DNA from: Arenibacterium halophilum
GTDB taxonomy: Bacteria; Pseudomonadota; Alphaproteobacteria; Rhodobacterales; Rhodobacteraceae
Reading direction: 5' to 3'
Assembly (NCBI RefSeq): GCF_005938225.1
Contig: NZ_VCPC01000001.1
Coordinates: forward strand, 248,001 to 312,000
DNA: 64,000 bases
Of the stretch, positions 18,515 to 28,922 are shown in pieces. Every line of letters starts with the position of its first letter. Within the stretch, counting starts at the first letter, position 1. A program made the position numbers and the translations under genes. Below the pieces are notes generated by a model. It worked only from the letters and a program-made list of their open reading frames with translations, was not told the origin of the DNA and made no database searches.

Positions 18515-19528
18515 TTACCGGTCCTTCATGTACGCGTTCAGATCAAAGCTGTCGGCGTTCTCTTGGGTGATCACGGCAAACCCATTGTCCATGAACGGGA
18601 TCTGGAACGGGTTGTAGCCCGAGGTCTTGTAGTCGTTGAACGGCTCGAAGATGTCGGGATGCGCCGCCAGATGCAGGGCGACAAACCCCATGAACCCCTG
18701 GATACCCTGGTTCGGGTTCAGCGCCATGTGCACGTTGCCGGCGCGGATGTGTTCCAGCATCGTGGGCGTGATATCGGCATGCATCACCAGCACGTCGGCC
18801 CCCGCTTCCTGAATGGCGGCCACCGCGCCTTCGGCCGATCCCGCCTCGGGGATCCACACGGCGTCAAGTTCTGGGTTGGCCTGTACGATGGACGACATGG
18901 CGCGATAGGCTGCGGTGCTGTCCTGATTGGTGGCCTGCCGCCCCACCAGCTCCCAGCCCGGATAGTTGGCTTCCATATACGACACCAGCGAGGTCACGCG
19001 CAGATCGTGGTTCGACTGCCCGGGATTTTCGAGCACGGCATATTCACCCGTCTCGCCACGCTGCTTGACGATCTCTTCGGCGGCAAACTTGGCCTCGGCG
19101 TGGTTGTCCGACGTGATATAGGCGGTGCGCTTGGACAGCGGAGAATCCGCAGCAAAGGTGACAACGTCAATTCCCTGATCGATCGCCTGATTTATGGGCT
19201 CGATGAACGGATCGGACTGCATCGGATGCAACAGCACGCCTGCCGGCTGACGCACCACATCCTGCTCGAAGGACGCGATCTGTTTCGAGATGTCGTAATC
19301 CGGCGTTCCCGAGAAAACCGTTTCGCAGCCAAAGGCGGCGGCGGCCTGCTGGAACGCCTCGTAGACCGGCACCCAATAGGGGTGTGCCGAGACCATCACG
19401 TTCATGATATAGGTATCACCGGGCTCGCACATGATCGGGCTGCGGCCCTCTTCCGCAGCAAGGGGCGATGCACTCAGGACAGCCGCCACCGTTCCGGCCA
19501 AGGCCGGTGATTTGAAATTCGTTGCCAT
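18515..19528 (-). CDS. Periplasmic sugar/polyol-binding protein (RbsB-like, Peripla_BP_4)
   Basis: A 337-residue type 1 periplasmic binding protein and first gene of the operon. It has a strong GGAGG ribosome site 6 bases before the ATG at 19528. Residues 1-25 form a signal peptide ([19 protein letters not shown]). The fold is seen in [46 protein letters not shown] and, in the second lobe, [19 protein letters not shown]. The ligand is probably a monosaccharide or sugar alcohol, since the operon carries a kinase and dehydrogenase. The 71-base gap before the ATPase gene shows no clear hairpin. Confidence 0.9.
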   Translation of the reverse strand: MATNFKSPALAGTVAAVLSASPLAAEEGRSPIMCEPGDTYIMNVMVSAHPYWVPVYEAFQQAAAAFGCETVFSGTPDYDISKQIASFEQDVVRQPAGVLLHPMQSDPFIEPINQAIDQGIDVVTFAADSPLSKRTAYITSDNHAEAKFAAEEIVKQRGETGEYAVLENPGQSNHDLRVTSLVSYMEANYPGWELVGRQATNQDSTAAYRAMSSIVQANPELDAVWIPEAGSAEGAVAAIQEAGADVLVMHADITPTMLEHIRAGNVHMALNPNQGIQGFMGFVALHLAAHPDIFEPFNDYKTSGYNPFQIPFMDNGFAVITQENADSFDLNAYMKDR

Positions 19529-19575
19529 TTTATTCCTCCCTATGCACCCGGCGCGATCCGGGGCTCACATGAAGT

Positions 19576-19589
19576 CGAAATTTATTTCA
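19576..19589 (-). promoter_or_regulatory. Candidate operator, copy 1 (CGAAATTTATTTCA)
   Basis: A 14-base near-palindrome, one base different from the perfect copy at 19667. It lies 47 bases upstream of the binding-protein start. The pair is 91 bases apart, start to start, close to a whole number of DNA turns. This would suit binding by a SorC-type tetramer with looping. Assignment to the operon's own regulator is inference. Confidence 0.5.
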
Positions 19590-19666
19590 ATCGCCGACAT
19601 TCATTGCAGGGACGCTACGAATCCCGACCGCCCCCGTCAACGACACCCGAAATTTTCCTCGGGAAC

Positions 19667-19680
19667 TGAAATTTATTTCA
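19667..19680 (-). promoter_or_regulatory. Candidate operator, copy 2 (TGAAATTTATTTCA)
   Basis: A perfect 6-2-6 inverted repeat (TGAAAT-TT-ATTTCA) upstream of the sugar operon. A third, weaker element GAAATTTTC lies at 19649-19657, inside a small CCCGA...TCGGG inverted repeat. AT-rich palindromes in an otherwise GC-rich region are strong candidates for regulator binding. Confidence 0.5.
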
Positions 19681-19865
19681 TATGCCTTGCGGAATTCGGA
19701 GCCCCCCTCGAAGATTGCCAAGGTGGCGAATGCAGGGTGTACAGGTATGTTGGGCATGCAGCTGACCCCACTGGCAGTGGCTTCGTCCAGCCGGCTTCTC
19801 GACGCCCCGTTGACATTGCGGCTGTTCCGCACAAGCATGGCAAAATCTGTCACCACCAAACACTA

Positions 19866-19884
19866 AGATCCGTTTATCGGATCT
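19866..19884 (+). promoter_or_regulatory. Inverted repeat AGATCCG-TTTAT-CGGATCT before the WYL gene
   Basis: A perfect 7-base inverted repeat with a 5-base spacer, ending 15 bases before the WYL regulator's ATG. WYL regulators are commonly autoregulated, so this is the best candidate for its operator. It could equally form an RNA hairpin close to the ribosome site. Confidence 0.45.
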
Positions 19885-19899
19885 AGAAGGGCCCGCCAG

Positions 19900-20895
19900 A
19901 TGTCTTATGCAAAGGCTGCCGACCTGCTGCGGGTCGCCGAAATGGCCATGTCGCGGTATGACGGCATCTCGCTTTCGGATCTGACAGCGGAATTCGGCTG
20001 CGATCACCGCACTGCCCAGCGCATGATGCGATCTTTCGAAACTGTTTTTACCCAGGTCGACATCGTTGAGGATGCCGACCGGCGACGCCGCTGGCGGATG
20101 CCCCGGCTGGATCATCGCTGGCTGCAGGCGCAGGGGGTGCGTGACAGTGAACTTGTGGCGCTGGACATGGCGATCAAGCGGGCCGAGCGTGACAGCGCCC
20201 CGGACGAGGCGCAGCGCCTTAACGTGCTGCGCGATCGTTTGCTGGCAGCGATGCCTTCCAGCCACGCCCGCCGTACCGAAGCCGACGCCGAAGCGCTGCT
20301 GGAAGCGCAAGGATTTGCCTCGCGGCCCGGGCCCCATCTGCCGCCCGATCTGACCACGCTGGGCGTCCTGACCGAAGCGCTGCGCGCGCCGTGGACCGTG
20401 GCGCTGACCTATCTGGGGGCAGATGGCACCCCCACCGAGCGTGTGCTGGAGCCCTATGGGATGCTGTTGGGCATCCGCCGCTATCTTGTGGCGCGGCCCG
20501 TCGATGGCGATGGGCAGATGCGGCGGTTTCGGCTGGACCGTATCCGCGGTGCGCGAATCACCGGCACCAGCTTTACCCGGCTGGCCGATTTCGATCTGGC
20601 CCGATTTTCGGCCAAAGCCTTCGGCTCTTATCACGCGGAATCGGAGTTCGGCCCGGTTGTCTGGCGGTTCACGCCTGAAACTGCGGATGTTGCACGGCAA
20701 TTCGTGTTCCATCCCGATCAGATGGTGACCGACGAGCCCGATGGCGCACTGACCGTCCGGTTTTCCGCCTCGGGCCACGTCGAGATGGCATGGTATCTGT
20801 ATCAATGGGGCGATCAGGTCGAGGTGATCGCCCCGGATGCCCTGCGCGCTATGGTTGCCGCGCATCGTCGAACCGATTTCCCGGCGCTTCCATGA
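19900..20895 (+). CDS. WYL-domain transcriptional regulator with N-terminal winged helix
   Basis: A 331-residue regulator. The ATG at 19900 has AAGGG 9 bases upstream. Residues ~1-65 form a helix-turn-helix (GISLSDLTAEFGCDHRTAQRMM). Residues ~145-240 form the WYL region (VALTYLGADGTPTERVLEPYGMLLGIRRYLVARPVDGDGQMRRFRLDRI), a ligand-sensing fold thought to bind nucleic acid or nucleotides. A C-terminal WCX-like part follows. Such proteins often control DNA-repair or phage-defence genes. It lies 71 bases before the SbcD-like gene in the same direction and probably controls the module. Confidence 0.88.
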   Translation: MSYAKAADLLRVAEMAMSRYDGISLSDLTAEFGCDHRTAQRMMRSFETVFTQVDIVEDADRRRRWRMPRLDHRWLQAQGVRDSELVALDMAIKRAERDSAPDEAQRLNVLRDRLLAAMPSSHARRTEADAEALLEAQGFASRPGPHLPPDLTTLGVLTEALRAPWTVALTYLGADGTPTERVLEPYGMLLGIRRYLVARPVDGDGQMRRFRLDRIRGARITGTSFTRLADFDLARFSAKAFGSYHAESEFGPVVWRFTPETADVARQFVFHPDQMVTDEPDGALTVRFSASGHVEMAWYLYQWGDQVEVIAPDALRAMVAAHRRTDFPALP

Positions 20896-20966
20896 CAGGT
20901 TTTGCCACCCATTTGCGCCATGTCTGACAGCAGACCTTTTCACTTTCCAATACCCCGGGGCCTGCC

Positions 20967-22097
20967 ATGAGTTTTCGTTTCATCCACAGTTCAGACCTGC
21001 ATATCGGGCGCAGGTTCGCCAACATCCCCGAAGCCGCTGACGGCAACATCCGGGGGCGTCTGATGGAGGCCCGTCATGGCGCGCTGTCGCGTCTGGCCCA
21101 AGCCGCGCGCGATCATGGCGCGGCGCATGTGCTGCTGGCCGGGGATACCTTCGATACCGCCACGCCCTCGCCCGGCGTGATCCGCCATGCGCTTGCGACG
21201 ATGGGCGAAGACCCGGCGATCACATGGTGGATCCTGCCCGGCAATCACGACAACCTGCGCGACGCCGAACCGTTGTGGGACACGATCCGCGCCGATGCGC
21301 CCGCGAACATTCGCGCGGTAACTATCGCCGCCCCGCTGAAGATGGACGAAACCGCGGTGCTGCTGCCCTGCCCCGTTGCCTTTCGCGCTTCGGCGAGTGA
21401 CCCGACCGAGCCGCTTGCAACACTGCCCAGCGGTGACGGCCAGTTGCGGATTGCATTGGCGCACGGGGGCGTGACCGATTTCACCGAAAGCGGCGCCGCC
21501 ATCGCCCCCGACCGGGATCGCAGCGCCCGGCTCGACTATCTTGCACTGGGCGACTGGCACGGGCGCCGGGCAATCTCTGACCGCGTGCACTATAGCGGCA
21601 CCCCAGAACAGGACCGGTTCAAACATGGCGCCCGGGGCGTCTGCCTTGCCGTCGCCATTGACGCGCCCGGCGCCACGCCCCGCATCGAAGAGGTGGAAAC
21701 CGGGCAGTTCCACTGGGACACCCGCGCGGTGCCGCTGACCTCGGGCCAGGACGCGGCAGAGGCCCTTGCCGCCGTTCTGCCGGGCGCGGCACGGCGCGAC
21801 ATTCTGCTACGGATCGAGGCCAGCGGCTGGGCCGGGTTGCCCGCCCGCGCTGCGCTGCAAGAGGCGGCCGCCCGGGCAGCCCCTGATTTTGCACATTTCG
21901 AACTGCTCACCGCGCAGCTTGGCACGCTGTACGACACCACCGATCTGGATGACATCGACACGGGCGGCGCCCTGCGCATTGCCGCCGAAACCTTGCTGAA
22001 CGACGCAGAATCCGACGACCTTTCGCAGGATGACAGGCAGGTGGCGGGCGATGCGCTGGCCCGGCTGTATGCCTATGTGCGGGGAGGGATGGAATGA
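20967..22097 (+). CDS. SbcD/YhaO-like DNA repair exonuclease (metallophosphoesterase)
   Basis: A 376-residue protein with the full calcineurin-type phosphoesterase set: SSDLHIG, LAGDTFD, LPGNHDN, ALAHGGV and ALGDWHG. These coordinate two metal ions and cut phosphodiester bonds. Rad50/SbcC partners use such subunits to process DNA ends. Its last 4 bases overlap the start of the ATPase gene (ATGA), showing translational coupling and a two-subunit complex. Residues after ~250 lack obvious motifs and probably hold the partner-binding region. Closest named relatives are SbcD and Bacillus YhaO. Confidence 0.88.
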   Translation: MSFRFIHSSDLHIGRRFANIPEAADGNIRGRLMEARHGALSRLAQAARDHGAAHVLLAGDTFDTATPSPGVIRHALATMGEDPAITWWILPGNHDNLRDAEPLWDTIRADAPANIRAVTIAAPLKMDETAVLLPCPVAFRASASDPTEPLATLPSGDGQLRIALAHGGVTDFTESGAAIAPDRDRSARLDYLALGDWHGRRAISDRVHYSGTPEQDRFKHGARGVCLAVAIDAPGATPRIEEVETGQFHWDTRAVPLTSGQDAAEALAAVLPGAARRDILLRIEASGWAGLPARAALQEAAARAAPDFAHFELLTAQLGTLYDTTDLDDIDTGGALRIAAETLLNDAESDDLSQDDRQVAGDALARLYAYVRGGME

Positions 22098-24703
22098 AAA
22101 TCCGGTCGATCACTCTGACCAATGTCCGCCGTTTCACCGACAGCGCCCGGATCTCTGGTATTTCCGATGGCCTGAACCTGCTGTGCGAACCGAACGAGCA
22201 CGGTAAATCCACTTTGTTCGATGCCATTCAGGCGCTGTTCTTCATCCCGCACGGGTCGCGCAAGAAGGAAGTCACGTCTCTGCAACCCCATGCCGGTGGC
22301 GCCCCCGAAGTGTCAATGGAGGTCGATACGCCCGATGGGCTGTTTCGTCTCAGCAAACGCTGGCTGAAGAAGCCGGCGGCGACAGTGCACCGGGGAACGG
22401 GGCTTGTGGCGCAATCGGATGCCGCCGAAGCCTGGATCGCCGATCTGCTGGGGCGCGACTCGGGCGGGCCTTCGGGGCTGATCTGGGTGCGTCAGGGCCT
22501 GACCGGATTGCTTGAGGCGACCGAAGCCGAGCGCAAGCTGAGCCTTGACGCGCGGCGCGACCTGATGTCGTCGGTCGGTCACGAAGTCGAGGCGATGACG
22601 GGCGGGCGCCGGATGGATGCCGCGCTGCGCCAATGCCGCGAGGAACTGGCCGCGCTGGCCACCGGCACCGGGCGGCCCAAGGTTGGCGGCCCGTGGAAAA
22701 CCGCTCAGGACGAGGTCGAGCGGCTGGAAGCCGAGCGCGAGACCCTGGCCGCCACGGCGCGCGATCTGCAAGAGGCGCTGACAGCCCGCGCGCGCGCCCG
22801 GCGAGAGCTGGCCGAATGGGAAGACCCCGACGCCGTAGCAAGCCGCCAAACCGCACTGGAAGCGGCCCGCTCTGCCCATGCGGCAGCGCAGCGCCATGCG
22901 GAAACGATCGACTCGCAGGCCCGCACCGTTGATCTGGCGCGGCTAAAAGCACAGGCTGCACAGGCCCGTCTTGCCGAACTTAACGCGGCCCGGGACGAAC
23001 AGACAGCAGCTCGGCAGGAATTGAGCGCGGCTGACACCAAAGCCCGGACCGCCTTGCACGCCCGAACCGAGGCGCAAGCCGCCCGCGACACGGCGCAGGC
23101 CCGGCTGGACCAGGCAGAGGCCAACGCCGCCAAAGCCGAAGCCCTGCGCAATGCCGCCCAGCAGGCGCAGGCCGCGCGGGATGGGGCCGACCGTCGTACG
23201 GACCTGACACACCGCATTGTCCAGGCCGAAGAGGCACGCCGCGCCATGGAAACCGCAGCGGCAGGACGCATCGGCCCCGACGCGGCAAGCCTGCGCCGGA
23301 TCGACACCCTGGCCGGGGCCCTTGCCACGGCACGCGCGGCCCGCGATGCGACGGTGACGCAGGTTGTCGCCCATTATACACCGGGGCGCGAAGGCACGAT
23401 TCGGGCCGGGGGCGCGGCGCTGCCAGATGGCCACCCTGTGCCTCTGCCCCGCGTCATGCGGCTGGACCTTGACGGTATTGGTCAGCTTGAGGTGTGCCCG
23501 GGCGATACCGTACATGACGATAGCAGCGTCGATGCTGCCGACCGCGCATTGCGCGCCGCGCTGACAGACGCAGGCGTTGCCGATGTCGACGGCGCGCGCA
23601 CAGCCGCTGCGACCCGCGCCAAGGCCGAACAGGCCCACGATCAGGCCAAGGCCGTTCTGAACAGCCTCGCGCCCGACGGGATCGAAGTGCTGCGCAGCAC
23701 GCTCGCCCGCATTCCGGTGTTGGATTCGCAGGACGAAGCGCCTGATCCAGCCGCCGCTGAAACCGCGTTGGCAAAGGCACGCACCCTGCGCGATACCGCC
23801 CGCGCCGCCCGGGACAGCGCGGCCGAGCGCCTCGCCGACGCCCGCGACATGGCCACCCGAGCCGAAGCCGCACGGGATGCTCTGGCAGACAGGCTGCGCC
23901 GCGCCGACGAAACGCTGGCTGCCTTTGGCTCGGCCACGCTCGACAGCCTGGCAATCGAGACTGCACAAAGCGCCGCCGCATTGGCCGAGGCAGAAACCGC
24001 CCACGCCACGCTGACCCGCGATGCCCCCGATCTTGCCAGCACAGGGGCCGCCCTGACTCGGGCAGAGTCGGTCCAGCAAAGGGCCCAGGATGAAATCGCC
24101 GGTTTGCGCCCGCTTCTAGCCCGGCTTGACGAACGTATCACCCGGTCATTCGGCGACGCCGTCGAAGAACGGCTTGCCGAGACCGAACAGGAGCTTGCCG
24201 CCGCCCGGGCTGCCCTGTCGCGCGTCCTGCACGAGGTGGCCGTTTTGCAGCGCCTGGAGCAGGCATTGGACGCCGCCCGCAGCCAGGCGCGCGATCGCTA
24301 TTTCGCCCCGATCGTGCAAGAGCTGAAACCACTGCTGCGCCTGCTCTGGCCCGAGGCCGACCTAACCTGGGGCGAAGAATCGCTGCTGCCCGAAGTGCTG
24401 ATCCGCGAGGGGCGCGAAGAACCGATCGACATCCTGTCTGGCGGTACGCAGGAACAGGTGGCCCTGTTGGTTCGGCTGGCCTTTGCCCGGATGCTGGCCC
24501 GCTCCGGGCGCGCCGCGCCGGTGATCCTGGACGACGCGCTGGTTTTCTCTGACGACGATCGGATCGAACGCATGTTCGACGCGCTGCACCGTCAGGCGGG
24601 CGATCTGCAGATCATCGTGCTCAGTTGCCGCCAGCGCGCCTTCCGCAGCCTTGGCGGCACTGCGCTACGGCTGTTGCATATGGCGCCCGAAACCACAGGG
24701 TGA
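22094..24703 (+). CDS. SbcC/YhaN-like AAA/ABC-type ATPase with long coiled coil
   Basis: An 869-residue SMC-like protein. The N-terminal Walker A reads EPNEHGKST, with Glu where the first Gly is expected. The middle (~200-700) is a very Ala/Arg/Glu-rich coiled coil. The C-terminal end has an ABC signature LSGGTQEQVALLVRLAFARML and Walker B PVILDDALVFSDDDR. It lacks an obvious CxxC zinc hook, as in YhaN relatives. With the phosphoesterase it should form a DNA-end-sensing nuclease complex. The position after a WYL regulator suggests stress- or invasion-induced expression. Role in repair or phage defence is inference. Confidence 0.87.
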   Translation: MKIRSITLTNVRRFTDSARISGISDGLNLLCEPNEHGKSTLFDAIQALFFIPHGSRKKEVTSLQPHAGGAPEVSMEVDTPDGLFRLSKRWLKKPAATVHRGTGLVAQSDAAEAWIADLLGRDSGGPSGLIWVRQGLTGLLEATEAERKLSLDARRDLMSSVGHEVEAMTGGRRMDAALRQCREELAALATGTGRPKVGGPWKTAQDEVERLEAERETLAATARDLQEALTARARARRELAEWEDPDAVASRQTALEAARSAHAAAQRHAETIDSQARTVDLARLKAQAAQARLAELNAARDEQTAARQELSAADTKARTALHARTEAQAARDTAQARLDQAEANAAKAEALRNAAQQAQAARDGADRRTDLTHRIVQAEEARRAMETAAAGRIGPDAASLRRIDTLAGALATARAARDATVTQVVAHYTPGREGTIRAGGAALPDGHPVPLPRVMRLDLDGIGQLEVCPGDTVHDDSSVDAADRALRAALTDAGVADVDGARTAAATRAKAEQAHDQAKAVLNSLAPDGIEVLRSTLARIPVLDSQDEAPDPAAAETALAKARTLRDTARAARDSAAERLADARDMATRAEAARDALADRLRRADETLAAFGSATLDSLAIETAQSAAALAEAETAHATLTRDAPDLASTGAALTRAESVQQRAQDEIAGLRPLLARLDERITRSFGDAVEERLAETEQELAAARAALSRVLHEVAVLQRLEQALDAARSQARDRYFAPIVQELKPLLRLLWPEADLTWGEESLLPEVLIREGREEPIDILSGGTQEQVALLVRLAFARMLARSGRAAPVILDDALVFSDDDRIERMFDALHRQAGDLQIIVLSCRQRAFRSLGGTALRLLHMAPETTG

Positions 24704-24718
24704 TCGGCCCATCGGGCC

Positions 24719-26287
24719 TTAGCTTGCAAGGCGCGGCTGTTCGACGATGCCAACTTTGCCGGCGGACGCGGCCTCTTGAAAGATCGCCTCGGCCGGCATG
24801 GTCACGGTAAACACAGTTCCTGCGCCCAAGGTGCTTCTGGCCGCTATGGCACCGCCGTGGGCCACGGCCAGACGTTCGCAAATGGCAAGCCCAAGCCCGG
24901 TGCCACCCGCCGCCCGGTGATCTGCGGATTCGACTTGCTGGAACGCTTCGAAAATCACCTCGATCTTGTCTTCCGGGATGCCGATCCCGTTGTCGGCCAC
25001 CTCGATCACATAGCCGCTGCCCTGCCGTTTGCCGCGCAGGGTGATCTGGCTGCCCTTCGAGAATTTCATCGCGTTACCGACAAGGTTGATCAGAATTTGC
25101 AGGATGCGCCCGCGATCGGCAAAGGCTTCGATCTGATCGCACTCGACCACAAGCGCGGCGTTCTTCTGGGCGCTCATCACCTGAAACTGGTCGCGCACAT
25201 CCTCCAGCAGATCATGCAGGGAAAATTCCTTCTTCTGCAGCTTGGCATCGCCCAGTTCCATGCTGGTGTAGTCCAGTATCTCGTTGATCAGGCTCAGAAG
25301 ATGGTTGGCCGATGTCGTGATTTTGCGCCCGTATTTGTCGGCCTGCTCTGCCACGGTCCGGCCCTTCGGCGCGGCCGGATCGATTGTGCTGTTCGGCTCG
25401 GGGCTTTGCGCCTCCTTCAGATGGGACAGCATCCCGGCATACCCCAGAACGATGGTAAGGGGTGTCCGCAACTCGTGGCTGAGCACGCTCAGGAATTCGG
25501 ATTTGGCGCGGCTTGCGGCTTCGGCGGCATTGCGCGCGGCGGTCAGCTCGGCGATGTTTTCAAGCCGGGCGCGCCCTTCGATCATATAGCTCAGCAGCCC
25601 GCCCAACACGATCAGCAGCGCGATCCCCGCAATTGCCAAAGCCAGAACGCGAAGCGCCTCGGGGTTCACATAGTTCCCGGCAATTTCAAGCGGTTCGACA
25701 TGAAAGGCGGTCATGCCGATGAAATGCAGGCTGACGATGGCCGCCGTCAGGATTCCGGCCATGTGGAACTCGCTGTACTTGTGGCTTCGCGCGCCACTGC
25801 AGACGGCCGCGGCACACAACACCACGGCACACACGATCGACACGATCAGGTAGGTTTTATCCCAGATCACCAAGCCCTGCACGCGATAGGCGATCATGCC
25901 CGCATAATGCATCCCCGCCAGCGTCAGCCCAAGAATCGCGCCGCCGATGGCACTCGCGAACCTGAACCGGAAGATGGCGGTAAACAGGAAGCCGAAAGTA
26001 CAACCCAGGATTGCAATCACGAGCGAGGCAAATGTCAGGCCAAGATCGAAGTTGACGGGAACCCCCGGGCGAAAGCCAAGCATGGCGACGAAATGCGTAC
26101 ACCAGATCGAAACCCCCGCCGTGGCGGCCGTAAGACAGTACCACACCTGAGCCTGCGGCATCGGTCGGCTGCGCGCGGTTCTGAAAATGCGGGAGGTTGC
26201 CCAGCTCCCGAAGGCGCAAAGCGCGGCGGCAAGCAAAACAAGACTTATGTCGTGCTGAACGACGATACACGACAAGACAGAGATCAT
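24719..26287 (-). CDS. MHYT-domain sensor histidine kinase
   Basis: A 522-residue membrane kinase from the ATG at 26287; the longer frame to 26449 adds low-quality sequence. Residues ~5-250 contain the MHYT sensor, with its repeats visible as CTHFVAM, GMHYAGM and SLHFIGM in alternating hydrophobic helices. This domain is proposed to bind copper and sense O2, CO or NO. The kinase core follows: H-box SHELRTPL, N-box LINLVGNAMKF, G1 VADNGIGIP and G2 GTGLGLAI. No receiver domain and no adjacent response regulator are seen, so its partner is elsewhere. It converges with the SbcC-like gene 15 bases away. Confidence 0.9.
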   Translation of the reverse strand: MISVLSCIVVQHDISLVLLAAALCAFGSWATSRIFRTARSRPMPQAQVWYCLTAATAGVSIWCTHFVAMLGFRPGVPVNFDLGLTFASLVIAILGCTFGFLFTAIFRFRFASAIGGAILGLTLAGMHYAGMIAYRVQGLVIWDKTYLIVSIVCAVVLCAAAVCSGARSHKYSEFHMAGILTAAIVSLHFIGMTAFHVEPLEIAGNYVNPEALRVLALAIAGIALLIVLGGLLSYMIEGRARLENIAELTAARNAAEAASRAKSEFLSVLSHELRTPLTIVLGYAGMLSHLKEAQSPEPNSTIDPAAPKGRTVAEQADKYGRKITTSANHLLSLINEILDYTSMELGDAKLQKKEFSLHDLLEDVRDQFQVMSAQKNAALVVECDQIEAFADRGRILQILINLVGNAMKFSKGSQITLRGKRQGSGYVIEVADNGIGIPEDKIEVIFEAFQQVESADHRAAGGTGLGLAICERLAVAHGGAIAARSTLGAGTVFTVTMPAEAIFQEAASAGKVGIVEQPRLAS

Positions 26288-26473
26288 TGGGGAGGGCCTT
26301 AAATATTCAATTCTGAAACAGGTTAATTGTTTCGAAAAGTGGCGGTGGTTTGACCCAAAGCCGTCATGTTTGAGAAGTACGTAGATATATAAGCAAAGCC
26401 CCGCGCCAGTGCAGACCAGCCCGCCCCGCAAAGCCGGCGAGCCGTACAAACCAAAGTCCGCAGTATGGAAAAC

Positions 26474-26550
<77 letters not shown>

Positions 26551-26628
26551 GTTGCGGCGTGGATTAGACCATCGCGCAGCGACCCGCAACATGCGATTGC
26601 GCGGGAGGCTGCTTTTTCGAATTGCGCG

Positions 26629-27841
<1,213 letters not shown>

Positions 27842-27849
<8 letters not shown>

Positions 27850-28441
27850 AGCCCGAGGCTCCTCCCAGCGGCAGGCCGATCAGCGCAAGGATCACCGACA
27901 GGCCGATCACCACGCCAAGGCTGGCCGCGATCAGCACGCCCACCGCGCGCCCCAGCGAATTCAGCCGGTGCGCCTGATTGATAAAATGCACCATGACATA
28001 GATGCCGATGATGGTGGCGGCCAGAACCGCCAGCGTGGCCAGAACCGGCACAAGAAAGCTGAGCACCAGCACGACAAGCTGGATCGCCACCCGCAGGGCC
28101 TGCAACCAGACCACCAGCACAAGGATATCCTCGATCGCGCCGCTGCCGCCCATGGCGCGGCCGATGAACAGCAGCCCGTACACCGTCAGTGCCAGCGCAA
28201 CTGCGGCAAGAACAAAAAAGCGCAAGGGCGACGTGAATAACTCTGCCATTGCGACACCCTCGGGCATCGGTGGCGCCATCAGGACCGAAAATCCGAAAAT
28301 CGCAGATTGCAGCACCGCCATCAGGATCAGCGCCGTCCAAAGCACCTGGCGCGACAGACCAAGGCCCATCAACGCCTGCGCCGCCTCGGCCGGGGCCGTC
28401 ACGGTGCGCCGTGCCATGGCTAAAGGGTCAAACAGCATCAT
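27842..28441 (-). CDS. Yip1-family membrane protein, second copy
   Basis: A 199-residue protein with about five hydrophobic segments (WTALILMAVLQSAIFGFSVLM, FFVLAAVALALTVYGLLFI, and three more). The pattern fits the Yip1 domain family: an N-terminal DPLAMARRTVTAPAEA-like segment, then five membrane helices. It starts ATGATG at 28441/28438, inside the end of the previous gene. Function in bacteria is unknown. Position inside the suf operon, between sufD and sufS, suggests a link to Fe-S assembly at the membrane or simple co-expression. Confidence 0.72.
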
Positions 28442-28922
28442 AGTCTCCGCGTTCGGCCCGCCACAGGCAACGCCCCCAGAACCATAGGAAAACGACCAGC
28501 CAGATCAGGCCGACCAATTGCAACGCCGGTCCGGAGCCGATGAAACCGGCGACCAACCCATGCAGCAGCAACAGCGGGGTCGAGGCCAGCAGCGCCCAGA
28601 AAAGGGCAAGCCGCGCGCCATACCAGCTGCCCTTGCCGCCCAGCAAACGCGCGATCAGATGGGTCAGTGCCGCCAGCGCGTATAGCCCCAGCGGCGCCAT
28701 GAAGACCCAGCCGAGCAAGGCCCCGCCCATCAGCATGTTCAGTTCCTGCCCGGTGAAATGCGCCTCCCGCGCAAGGCGGGGCATCTGCGCGACGAACATC
28801 AGCGCGCAGAAGCCCATCAGCAGCGCCAGCGCGCGATCCTCGCGCTGACCGGCGGCCAGCAGGCGATCCATCACGCGACCGGGGCCGCGATAGGTGGCGG
28901 TGATGTCGGCGGTGACCGGCAT
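28428..28922 (-). CDS. Yip1-like membrane protein, first copy
   Basis: A 164-residue membrane protein with about four hydrophobic segments (ALALLMGFCALMFVAQM, LMGGALLGWVFMAPLGLYALAAL, and two near the C-terminus). Order and spacing resemble the neighbouring Yip1-like protein, so it may be a diverged relative. The ATG at 28922 starts on the last base of the sufD stop, and its own end overlaps the next gene by 14 bases, so translation is coupled. Function unknown. Confidence 0.68.
   Translation of the reverse strand: MPVTADITATYRGPGRVMDRLLAAGQREDRALALLMGFCALMFVAQMPRLAREAHFTGQELNMLMGGALLGWVFMAPLGLYALAALTHLIARLLGGKGSWYGARLALFWALLASTPLLLLHGLVAGFIGSGPALQLVGLIWLVVFLWFWGRCLWRAERGDYDAV

Larger units (their letters stand above)
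19529..19899. other. Divergent intergenic region between sugar operon and WYL module
   Basis: About 370 bases without a convincing gene. It must carry the leftward promoter of the sugar operon and the rightward promoter of the WYL gene. It holds the two TGAAAT-type palindromes on the operon side and the AGATCCG inverted repeat next to the WYL gene. No further structure was recognised in 19690-19860. Confidence 0.6.

Noticed and set aside
9806-19528. AI-2 (lsr) uptake operon
   Set aside because: Layout resembles lsr, but there is one permease, no LsrG, and extra GlpD/EryB-like and aldo/keto reductase genes; the kinase looks more LyxK-like.
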